Below, in pieces: positions 1-5,968 of a DNA stretch of 6,899 nucleotides (position 1 is its first letter; each line of letters opens with the position of its first letter). The notes below the pieces were generated by a model that saw only the letters and a program-made list of their open reading frames with translations, was not told the DNA's origin and ran no database searches. The stretch comes from Chloroflexota bacterium. Lineage in GTDB: Bacteria > Chloroflexota > Anaerolineae > UBA1429. The stretch covers positions 1 through 6,899 of the forward strand of contig JACIWY010000187.1 in NCBI GenBank assembly GCA_014360745.1. The letters are read 5' to 3'. The translations under genes were made by a program, and so were the position numbers.

Positions 1-1173
1 GATCGGCGCACGATCGCGTTGATAGGCGTGCTGTTGTTGCTGTGGGGATTGACGTTGGTCTGGCTCTCCCCTAGGCCGATACCGGCCGTCCCTCAGCCAT
101 TGTTGCCCACTACGCGCGATGCCCTGCTGATCAGCGTGGCTCGTAGCTATGCGCGACATGGCGATTTGTCTTGGGCGCGCCGGTCGGTGGCCGCCATCTC
201 GCCCAAACACGCTTCGGAGCACCTGCTCTCGTTGGAAGAGAGAATGAAAGATCCGCGCACCCAAGCCGAGCTGGCTGCCCTGCGTAACGACCTGGCCTTG
301 CCGAAAGAGGTCGTCCCCTTGCGCGCCCTACCGCGCCAACCCGGCTTGGTGTTAGCGCTGTCGGTCGCGTTGACCTTTCTCCTTGCGGGGCTCTTGTTGT
401 GGCTGGTCCCGTCCGGCTGGCCCTATGAAAGCCCTGCCCAGGCGCCCGCCGTGTCGGAAATGCCGTTGGAGAAGGGGGGCCCCGCTGCGCCGACGGCGAT
501 TGCCCGTGCTATGAGCCAAACGGGTGAAGGGGGGGAAGCCCCGGTAGCTCGGCAAGCCGGGGCGCCCGGTGGAGCCACACAAGTTACGGCAGGGACAAGC
601 GAGGTTGCGGCGAAATCTGCCCAGGCGAGCGGCGCGCCGGCCGATGTGCAGGCTCCCCAACAGGCGGTGGGGCAGCCGGCCGCTGCGCCCAGTCCGGCGC
701 CCGGCGTGCCTGGAGCCACCGCACAGAGCCCTGGGGCGGCTACCGCTACTGCGCCGGTCGTGCAGCCGGCCGCCACGGCGCAAGCTGGCGCTGCAACAGG
801 GAACAATGCCCAGCCACAGGCCACGCCCACCGGCAGCCCTGCGCCCGGCGCGCCGGTCGTGCAGCCGGCCGCCACGGCGCAAGCTGGCGCTGCAACAGGG
901 AACAATGCCCAGCCACAGGCCGCGCCCACCGGAAGCCCCGCGCCCGGCGCGCCGGCCGGCAATGGCGAAACCGAGCAGGAGCCCGAACAAGAGGAGGACG
1001 GCGCCATCCAGAGCATCCTCGCCGATCTTTTCGCCGAAGAGGATGCCGAGTTGAGCTATATGACCGCCCTGCTCGTGGATCTGGAGCCTGTGGATATCCA
1101 AGAGCTCAAGGCACATGCCGAGAGAGTGAGAGAAGGGTTGATGCGCATGGTACGTGAGGAAATCGGGAGCTGA
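1..1173 (+). CDS. Membrane protein of unknown function with Ala/Pro-rich repeat segment, upstream of pilN (5' end outside window)
   Basis: The frame is open to the left edge (codons DRRTIA precede the first possible start, a TTG at 19), so the true N-terminus is probably upstream. Numbering from that TTG, a hydrophobic segment spans about 1-17. A helical stretch at 31-95 (RDALLISVARSYARHGDLSW, then ARR) has the look of a TPR-like helix pair. A second membrane segment lies at 108-131. Residues about 135-315 are low-complexity Ala/Pro/Thr/Gln/Gly and contain a 33-residue tandem repeat. A Glu-rich stretch (317-327) leads into a short, probably helical C-terminal domain (328-384) with LADLFAEEDAE and LVDLEPVDIQEL. 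I do not recognise the family for certain; the first half recalls two-TM hypothetical proteins of Chloroflexota (recollection only). It sits 5 bases before pilN, so it is probably co-expressed with the pilus assembly pair. It has no actin-like ATPase motifs, so it is not PilM. Topology is unresolved from charge distribution. Confidence 0.8.
   Translation, partial: DRRTIALIGVLLLLWGLTLVWLSPRPIPAVPQPLLPTTRDALLISVARSYARHGDLSWARRSVAAISPKHASEHLLSLEERMKDPRTQAELAALRNDLALPKEVVPLRALPRQPGLVLALSVALTFLLAGLLLWLVPSGWPYESPAQAPAVSEMPLEKGGPAAPTAIARAMSQTGEGGEAPVARQAGAPGGATQVTAGTSEVAAKSAQASGAPADVQAPQQAVGQPAAAPSPAPGVPGATAQSPGAATATAPVVQPAATAQAGAATGNNAQPQATPTGSPAPGAPVVQPAATAQAGAATGNNAQPQAAPTGSPAPGAPAGNGETEQEPEQEEDGAIQSILADLFAEEDAELSYMTALLVDLEPVDIQELKAHAERVREGLMRMVREEIGS
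751..948 (+). repeat. Two tandem copies of a 99-bp unit inside the Ala/Pro-rich coding segment
   Basis: Copy 1 is 751-849 and copy 2 is 850-948; both start GCGCCGGTCGTGCAGCCGG. By eye they differ at only three positions, all near the 3' end of the unit. A few bases of a third start (GCGCCGG, 949-955) follow. The unit is 33 codons, so the frame is kept; it encodes a Pro/Ala/Gln-rich segment beginning APVVQPAATAQAG. Confidence 0.93.
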
Positions 1174-1178
1174 ATTGT

Positions 1179-2438
1179 ATGCTCGATCTTGCATTCGCGC
1201 GCCGCAAGCAGCCCGGCGGAGGGCAGACGGCCTCCCTGGCGCCAAGGCTCCCTAGGGTGCTCATCACGTTGGGGGCACTTTTGCTCTTTGTCCCTTTATT
1301 GGTGTTGATGGGGCTTTTGCAACGAGATCTCGGCGCGCTGGATAAAGGGTTGGAAGCGGTCGCCAAGACGGCGACCGTCGCCGCGCTGCCCGATAGCCAG
1401 GTTCTCGCCCTACAGACATCCGTCGCCCAGGCGCGAGCCTCCCTAGGCGAGGTCGAACAGATCGACAAACTTTTGAGCGACCATGTGCCCTGGAACGATG
1501 TCATGACGCTCATTGCCCAGTACGACCGATCGCGCTTGGCGCTGGATTCGTTCGTCCAAGAGGGGGCGCTTTTGACGCTCAAAGGGCGTGCCATAGACGA
1601 GGCTGCCGTGATGATCTATGTGCGCCGGTTGGAGATGAGCAAGCTGTTCCAGCAGGTTACGGTGCGTTCGCTCAAGGTGCTGAACGAACCCTTTGAGCCA
1701 TCTGCTGAGAGCTTGGCCCCGATGCTCAGCGTCATGCCCAAATGGACCCCTTTAGCCAGACGCACGACGGAAGCTCGTGACCCCTATGAAGTGGACGATG
1801 TCCAGCCGGTGAACTTGGCGGTAGGCACGCCTCAGGAGCGCACCTTCTTTCCTTACTATGATATCGATATGGTCACTTTTACGGCCAAAGCTGGCCGATC
1901 TTATCGTATTGCCACTCAGAATCTGGGCCCAGAGGTGGACACTGTGCTCACGGTGCAGCTCGGCGATCGCGTGTACATGAATGACGATCGCGCCCCCGGC
2001 ACTTTGGAATCGGAGGTGTTGCTCCGACATTCCGGCGATCAGGATCAGCCGGCGGTGGTCATCGTCTCCAACCGTGGCGCTTATGGTCAGGATCAAACCT
2101 ACTTGTTGACGGTTAACCTATTGGAAGCCGAGCCTACGCCGAGCGTGGTTCCCGGCCCGCTCTCTCTTCTGGCAGGGGCAACGCCAGCGCCTGGTGGTAT
2201 CGGTTCGCCGACTCCGTCCCCGACCACCAAGCCCGCGGAGCCCTTGTCGGCGGATGGTTCTAGAGGCGATTCCGGCGCAAAGGTGCTCTTGCGAGAGAGG
2301 CTTGGAGGCGACGGGGGCGTCTCAGCGTGGCCCCAGAGCGGCATGCGCGCCGCAACGCCGTCGCCTACGCCACAGGAGCAGAATTTGGTCCGTTCGGTGG
2401 AGTTTATCATCGCCCTTACTTTGTCCGAGGCTTCCTGA
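1179..2438 (+). CDS. pilN: PilN-like pilus assembly membrane protein with an inserted PPC-type domain
   Basis: Likely inner-membrane alignment subunit of a type IV pilus or related machine, pairing with PilO. Residues 1-26 are a short basic cytoplasmic tail, 27-48 a membrane helix, and 50-100 a helical region. The PilN ferredoxin-like domain starts around 105, with VPWNDVMTLI, the strand GALLTLKGRA (129-138), a helix (139-157) and the strand FQQVTVRSLKV (157-167). A PPC-like beta domain then occupies about 201-314: DPYEVDD opening, DIDMVTFTAKAGRSYRIAT, PEVDTVLTV, MNDD, and a closing YLLTVNL strand. A Pro/Ser/Thr-rich linker (316-400) follows. The protein ends VRSVEFIIALTL (404-415), which looks like the missing last PilN strand. 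A plain PilN is roughly 180-220 residues, so 419 is long. The start ATG follows a GGGAG site (1165-1169) with a 9-base gap. PilN-family assignment rests on fold pattern and on PilO next door; GspL/GspM-type secretion or competence pairs are alternatives. Confidence 0.8.
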   Translation: MLDLAFARRKQPGGGQTASLAPRLPRVLITLGALLLFVPLLVLMGLLQRDLGALDKGLEAVAKTATVAALPDSQVLALQTSVAQARASLGEVEQIDKLLSDHVPWNDVMTLIAQYDRSRLALDSFVQEGALLTLKGRAIDEAAVMIYVRRLEMSKLFQQVTVRSLKVLNEPFEPSAESLAPMLSVMPKWTPLARRTTEARDPYEVDDVQPVNLAVGTPQERTFFPYYDIDMVTFTAKAGRSYRIATQNLGPEVDTVLTVQLGDRVYMNDDRAPGTLESEVLLRHSGDQDQPAVVIVSNRGAYGQDQTYLLTVNLLEAEPTPSVVPGPLSLLAGATPAPGGIGSPTPSPTTKPAEPLSADGSRGDSGAKVLLRERLGGDGGVSAWPQSGMRAATPSPTPQEQNLVRSVEFIIALTLSEAS

Positions 2439-3088
2439 TGCCCAAGACATCTTGGCCCAAGAACCTGATAAATCCCGAGATGTTGCAGCGGTTGTTGCCT
2501 ATTATAGCGATAGCCTGGCTGGGCAGCGCCATGGTCTTGTTGATTCTGTTGACTATCGTGCCCAAAGCTCGGGAGGTACAGGCCAAAACGGAACAACTGC
2601 GAGCAGCCCATCAGGAGCTGGTCGCTGTGGCCGCTTCCTGGCAGGAACAAAAAGAAAAGTTGTCAGCCGAGCTGACCTCGTTGGAGAAGCGCCTCGACGA
2701 GCAGCAAGGTCTATTTATCAGCAAACTGATGGCTGCCCAGGTTCTGGATACGGTGTACCAGTGCGCCGATCTGTGCCATGTGACGATCGTCCAGATGGAA
2801 AATCAGCCAGGGCCTAAAAAGGGCGTGGACACCCTTTACGATGTCGAGACCTTTCGATTGGAGGCCTATGGCGGCGTAAGCGATTTGTTGTATTTTGTCG
2901 GCTTGGTCCATGATCGCGTCGATCATCAGGCCTTTGTTTTGCGCAACCTCTCTATCGCCGAAAAAAAAGATCGCCATGTTTTGACCATGGATTTGGTGCT
3001 TTATACATCGGCCTTGGCGCCGGCGCCGATCGCCGGGCTCAGCTCGACGGACGCTTCAAGTTGGCATGGAGCATCCCCCAGCGCTTGA
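2438..3088 (+). CDS. pilO: PilO-like pilus assembly membrane protein
   Basis: Partner of PilN in the membrane alignment complex of type IV pili; 216 residues, normal for the family. A cytoplasmic tail (1-17) leads to a single membrane helix (about 19-41), a heptad-rich coiled coil (44-90), and a ferredoxin-like periplasmic/extracellular domain. In that domain LDTVYQCADLCHVTIVQM (103-120), FRLEAYGGVSDLLYFVGLV (139-157), FVLRNLSIAE (166-175) and LTMDLVLYTSA (182-192) match the PilO strand-helix-strand pattern. A short Ala/Ser/Pro tail ends the protein. The ATG at 2438 shares its A with the preceding TGA, indicating translational coupling, and GAGG (2427-2430) lies 7 bases upstream. An in-frame start at 2327 would overlap pilN by over 100 bases and add a non-PilO extension, so it was not used. 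Two cysteines (109, 113) sit in the exported domain; a disulfide is possible but not shown. Confidence 0.85.
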   Translation: MPKTSWPKNLINPEMLQRLLPIIAIAWLGSAMVLLILLTIVPKAREVQAKTEQLRAAHQELVAVAASWQEQKEKLSAELTSLEKRLDEQQGLFISKLMAAQVLDTVYQCADLCHVTIVQMENQPGPKKGVDTLYDVETFRLEAYGGVSDLLYFVGLVHDRVDHQAFVLRNLSIAEKKDRHVLTMDLVLYTSALAPAPIAGLSSTDASSWHGASPSA

Positions 3089-3235
3089 GGTGATAGAATA
3101 GCAGGAGGCGCTTTGCAACTAACAACTGTACCTTTTTGTACATATCCGCTCTTTTTGTCTCTTTGAAGCAGTATCTCAGGCCTTGCGTGTTCGTCTTCAG
3201 TTAATGAGACAACGCGGTGGCGAGGAAGAAGAAGC
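3089..3235 (+). promoter_or_regulatory. T-rich intergenic region with palindrome and direct repeat, upstream of the histidine kinase
   Basis: This 147-base gap is markedly richer in T than the flanking genes. It holds an inverted repeat TGTAC-N6-GTACA (3127-3142) and an 8-base direct repeat CTTTTTGT (3132-3139 and 3151-3158, 19 bases apart, about two helix turns). It is the likely location of the kinase promoter and possibly of an operator, but I see no convincing -35/-10 pair. The palindrome is too AT-rich and short to call a terminator for the pil cluster. GAGGAA at 3222-3227 serves the kinase ATG. Confidence 0.4.
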
Positions 3236-4699
3236 ATGAAACCGGTCGGAGAGCGGCACAAGCCAAGAAAACGAGAAAAAACCGTGATGAACAACCAAGA
3301 ACTCGTGAGCGGTGCCGGATCACCTCTTTCACCTGCGGATGATGCCATCCGGGCTCGTCAGGAGCGTCGCAAGCGGCGTTCCCTCGAGAGAATCTGTTTG
3401 GCTATCGGCAGCGCGGATGTCGATGGTGGGGGGGAGCGCCTGTTCCGTTTGTGCGCACGGGCGCCTCTGGTCGTATGGAGCGAGGCTGTCGAGTGCGCCT
3501 TGTATATAAAAGATGAGCGAGGCGGGGCCACATCGGCACAGCTCGTTTGTCTACGGCGGCCAAAAGGGCCTGAAACGACGAAAGCAAGCTCTGCCTTGAT
3601 CGAACGCAGCATACGGGCAAATCGGGTGATCGGCATCGATCGGGGCAGCGCCAAAGCCTGGTTTCCGCAAAAAGCGAAAAGCGTCCTCCATAGCGGGCTT
3701 ATCGTGCCCATCCTGCATGGTCGTCGCCCGGTGGGAGCCATGGTGCTCTCCTTTAGCGCGCCCAAACGCTTGCATCGCGACGACTTGTGTTGGTTAAAGG
3801 CGCTTGCGGCCCAGGTAGGGGCCGCTATAGAGCGCATGCGCGCGCGGCAAGAGCTCGACGAAAAGCGCGCCCTCCTGCGCGTCTTGGAAAAAGAACGTCT
3901 AGAATTGGGGCGGCAGGCGGCGATTGGGCGTTGGGCCGCCGGCGTGGCCCATGGCCTCAAGAATTCGCTGACCATCGTCGTCGGTTATGCCCAGTTGTTA
4001 CAGATGATGCCCGGCCTCGACGAGGATGCTCGGTCGACGCTGCTCAAGATACACAGCCAAGCGCAACAAGCCGCTCAGGAATGGCGCCGTTTGTTGACGC
4101 TGGCGCGTCGCGGCGACGATCGCGCGCAGATGGTGGACGTGAACCAGGTCGTGGATCGGGCGTTGGACATGCTGGCCTATCAGCTCGATGATCAAGACGT
4201 GTCGGTGTACAAAGACCTTGCCCCCAGCCCCTTGCCGGTGTGGGCCGATCCGGATAGGCTCCAAGAGGCATTTATTAACTTGATCGACAACGCTCTGGAT
4301 GCGATGAAGGCATCGCCATACCCAAGGCTGTTGCGCATCACCTCCCGTCTATGCCGGGACCAAGTCTCGCTGACTTTCGGCGATAGTGGCCCGGGGCTCT
4401 CGGCGGAAGCGCTAGAGCATCTCTTTGAGCCCTTTTTTACCACCAAGGAAGCGGGCAAGGGCACCGGTTTGGGGCTAACGATTTGTCATGACATCGTGCA
4501 ACGCTATGGAGGGCAGATCTCGGCCCAGAGCGCGCCGGGGACGGGGGCCACCTTTATCCTACACTTTCCGCTGGCAGATCCTGCCTGCGTCGGTGGATCG
4601 GCCGATCCTTCGCCCGCCGATTGCGTTGATGATTCGCCCGCGCCGGATGCAGGAGCTTTGTTGACGCCGCACCAACACCATGCCTCTCTCGGCTTATAA
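3236..4699 (+). CDS. GAF-domain sensor histidine kinase (cytoplasmic)
   Basis: Autophosphorylating sensor kinase of a two-component system, 487 residues with no membrane segment, so it should sense a cytoplasmic or diffusible cue. A basic N-terminus is followed by a GAF domain (about 48-200; SGLIVPILHGRRPVGAMVLS and LKALAAQVGAAIER are typical of its C-terminal half). A helical linker (201-226) joins the dimerisation/phosphoacceptor helix, RWAAGVAHGLKNSLTIV, with His239 as the likely phosphorylated residue. The ATP-binding domain shows the N box (QEAFINLIDNALDAM, Asn352), G1 box (DSGPG, 383-387), F box (LFEPFFTT) and G2 box (GKGTGLGL, 407-414). A Pro/Asp/His-rich tail (447-487) has no recognisable domain. 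The residue after His239 is Gly rather than the usual Glu/Asp. The ATG at 3236 is supported by GAGG 10 bases upstream; a second in-frame ATG at 3287 has poorer ribosome-binding sequence. No response regulator lies nearby, so its partner is unknown. The family call is firm; the signal is not known. Confidence 0.93.
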   Translation: MKPVGERHKPRKREKTVMNNQELVSGAGSPLSPADDAIRARQERRKRRSLERICLAIGSADVDGGGERLFRLCARAPLVVWSEAVECALYIKDERGGATSAQLVCLRRPKGPETTKASSALIERSIRANRVIGIDRGSAKAWFPQKAKSVLHSGLIVPILHGRRPVGAMVLSFSAPKRLHRDDLCWLKALAAQVGAAIERMRARQELDEKRALLRVLEKERLELGRQAAIGRWAAGVAHGLKNSLTIVVGYAQLLQMMPGLDEDARSTLLKIHSQAQQAAQEWRRLLTLARRGDDRAQMVDVNQVVDRALDMLAYQLDDQDVSVYKDLAPSPLPVWADPDRLQEAFINLIDNALDAMKASPYPRLLRITSRLCRDQVSLTFGDSGPGLSAEALEHLFEPFFTTKEAGKGTGLGLTICHDIVQRYGGQISAQSAPGTGATFILHFPLADPACVGGSADPSPADCVDDSPAPDAGALLTPHQHHASLGL

Positions 4700-4731
4700 G
4701 CAGGCGAACCCATGTGCTCGAGGCTGGCTCG

Positions 4732-5880
4732 CTACGGCTGCACCTGGACGAATTCGCCGTTGCGCACCTGAAAGATATAGATGTTCTGAGCGCTCATATC
4801 GCCCTTGTCGTCGTAGGTAAAGGAGCCGACCAGGGTGGAGAGCTTGATCCTGCGCAGGGCAGCGCTGATGGCCTCTGCGTCAAAGCTGTTAGCAGCGCGC
4901 ACCCCCTCGGCTAACACCGTCATGGCTGCATAGCCGGCGACGCTATAGGTGCCGGGATTGCGATTCTCCAGTTGTTGGTAGGCGCGCCACCAGTCCTCAT
5001 CGGCCACCGCCTTGGGGTCGGGGGTGATTCCGCTGACATAGACCCCCTCGGCCCATTGCCCCGAGCCATCGACAAAATCGTAAAGGAAACAGCCGTCACT
5101 GGCCATGAACGTGGCCTCGATCCCGGCCTCGCGCAGCTCCGGCAAGAGGACGTATCCCTCCGTCTCGTAGCCGGCCAAAAAGACGGCGTCTGGGTTGGCA
5201 CGAGCGATGCGCGCCACCGCCTCCGCATAAGTGTTGGCTGCTTCCTGGATGCCTATCACATCAACGGCGGGATGCCCCAAACGTTCCAAGGCTTTGATCA
5301 TTTCCTCCTTCAATCCCCGCCCATAGTCGTTCTCGGCGTAAACGACGACGATGCGCTGCGCTCCCAACTTGTTGATCAAGAAATCGGCGTCGTAGGGGCC
5401 CTGCGCTGCGTCGGTGGCGTTTACGCGGAAAAAACGCCGATAGCCGGCGCGGGTGAGCGCCGGATCGCTGGCCGTAGGGGTGACGACCACCACCGGCAGA
5501 TCTCGATAAATCTCGAGCGCAGCCGCCGTCTGGCCGCTGTTATAGTGGCCGATGACGCCCAACACGAGCTTGTCCTCCCGAACCACGGCGTCAGCGATCT
5601 CGCGTGCCACCTCCACGGCCACTTCGGAATCCGCCTCGTCATCAACAGGCATGATTTGAACGCGGTATCCCAGCAGGCCGCCGCGTCGGTTGATCTCCTC
5701 AGCGGCCAGCCGTGTGCCGCCGACGACCGTTTGCCCGCCGTTGGCCTGCCAGCCGGAAAGGGGCGCGGCCACATAGACGATGACCTCGCCTCGGGTAGGC
5801 CGCGCCGTTTGGCACGATATAAGCAATAATATGGCGACCACTATGACAGCCGCCAGGTTGAGGGTGCGAAAGCGAACCAT
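4732..5880 (-). CDS. Branched-chain amino-acid-type ABC transporter substrate-binding lipoprotein (LivK-like)
   Basis: Periplasmic-binding-protein type I receptor, membrane-anchored by lipid, that would deliver amino acids or similar small solutes to a LivHMGF-type permease. Numbered from the ATG at 5880 (382 residues, typical length): basic n-region MVRFR, hydrophobic core 8-21, lipobox LISC with Cys23 as the lipidation site. The family pattern follows: VAAPLSG (37-43), GGTRLAAEEINRRGG (54-68), a GVIGHYNSG ligand-binding loop (108-116), VVTPTASDP (132-140), NDYGRG (184-189), PDAVFLAGY (230-238) and MASDG (259-263). An in-frame ATG at 5904 adds eight residues but lacks a ribosome-binding site, and AGGAGG lies between the two starts, so 5880 is preferred with a somewhat long 12-base spacing. 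It is convergent with the kinase (32 bases between stops). No permease or ATPase gene is seen here. The exact ligand cannot be told from the sequence. Confidence 0.93.
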   Translation of the reverse strand: MVRFRTLNLAAVIVVAILLLISCQTARPTRGEVIVYVAAPLSGWQANGGQTVVGGTRLAAEEINRRGGLLGYRVQIMPVDDEADSEVAVEVAREIADAVVREDKLVLGVIGHYNSGQTAAALEIYRDLPVVVVTPTASDPALTRAGYRRFFRVNATDAAQGPYDADFLINKLGAQRIVVVYAENDYGRGLKEEMIKALERLGHPAVDVIGIQEAANTYAEAVARIARANPDAVFLAGYETEGYVLLPELREAGIEATFMASDGCFLYDFVDGSGQWAEGVYVSGITPDPKAVADEDWWRAYQQLENRNPGTYSVAGYAAMTVLAEGVRAANSFDAEAISAALRRIKLSTLVGSFTYDDKGDMSAQNIYIFQVRNGEFVQVQP

Positions 5881-5892
5881 GGAGTTCACATA

Positions 5893-5898
5893 CCTCCT
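5893..5898 (-). promoter_or_regulatory. Ribosome-binding site deciding the lipoprotein start
   Basis: The minus strand reads AGGAGG, a full Shine-Dalgarno match, 12 bases before the ATG at 5880. It lies inside the coding extension that the alternative ATG at 5904 would give, which argues for the shorter protein starting MVRFR. A GTG only 3 bases after it is too close to be used. Confidence 0.6.
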
Positions 5899-5931
5899 GC
5901 TCATGGCTGTGCCGCAGGTCTAAAAGGGACA

Positions 5932-5962
5932 CGGGCAGGACGCCCGCGCTTCCCCACTGGGG
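5932..5962 (-). terminator. Two tandem GC hairpins between the coiled-coil protein gene and the lipoprotein gene
   Basis: Reading the minus strand just after the stop of the upstream gene, CCCC-AGT-GGGG (5952-5962) is followed by CGGGC-GTCCT-GCCCG (5932-5946). A TCCCTTTT stretch comes two bases later. This is a weak intrinsic-terminator shape with short stems and a short T run. It could end or attenuate transcription before the lipoprotein gene, or simply stabilise the message. Confidence 0.35.
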
Positions 5963-5968
5963 TTTGCT

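Noticed and set aside
352..1245. Long minus-strand open frames (297 and 197 codons) and a 161-codon plus frame across the Ala/Pro-rich region
   Set aside because: They are antisense or frame-shifted reflections of GC-rich repetitive coding sequence. Their translations are Arg/Gly/Cys-rich low complexity and mirror the 99-bp repeat. The plus-strand gene in frame 1 has membrane segments and a sensible start of the next gene.
2327..2437. Upstream in-frame ATG extending the pilO frame by 37 codons
   Set aside because: It would overlap pilN by 112 bases and add a segment unlike PilO. The TGATG junction at 2436-2440 with GAGG 7 bases upstream is the natural start.
2910..2926. Perfect 7-base inverted repeat ATGATCG-CGT-CGATCAT
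   Set aside because: It lies inside the PilO coding sequence within a conserved segment and is readily explained by the Asp-Arg-Val-Asp-His codons.
3113..3191. Candidate -35/-10 promoter elements (TTGCAA, TTGAAG) before the kinase
   Set aside because: No acceptable -10 hexamer lies at 16-18 bases from either element, so no promoter was called.
4700..4731. Possible bidirectional terminator between the convergent kinase and lipoprotein genes
   Set aside because: Only a 4-base stem (CGAG-GCTGG-CTCG, 4719-4731) with no T run on either side is present, which is too weak to annotate.
4972..5829. 285-codon plus-strand frame opposite the binding-protein gene
   Set aside because: It is the shadow of a clear LivK-family gene with signal peptide and lipobox on the minus strand; its own translation resembles no family I know.
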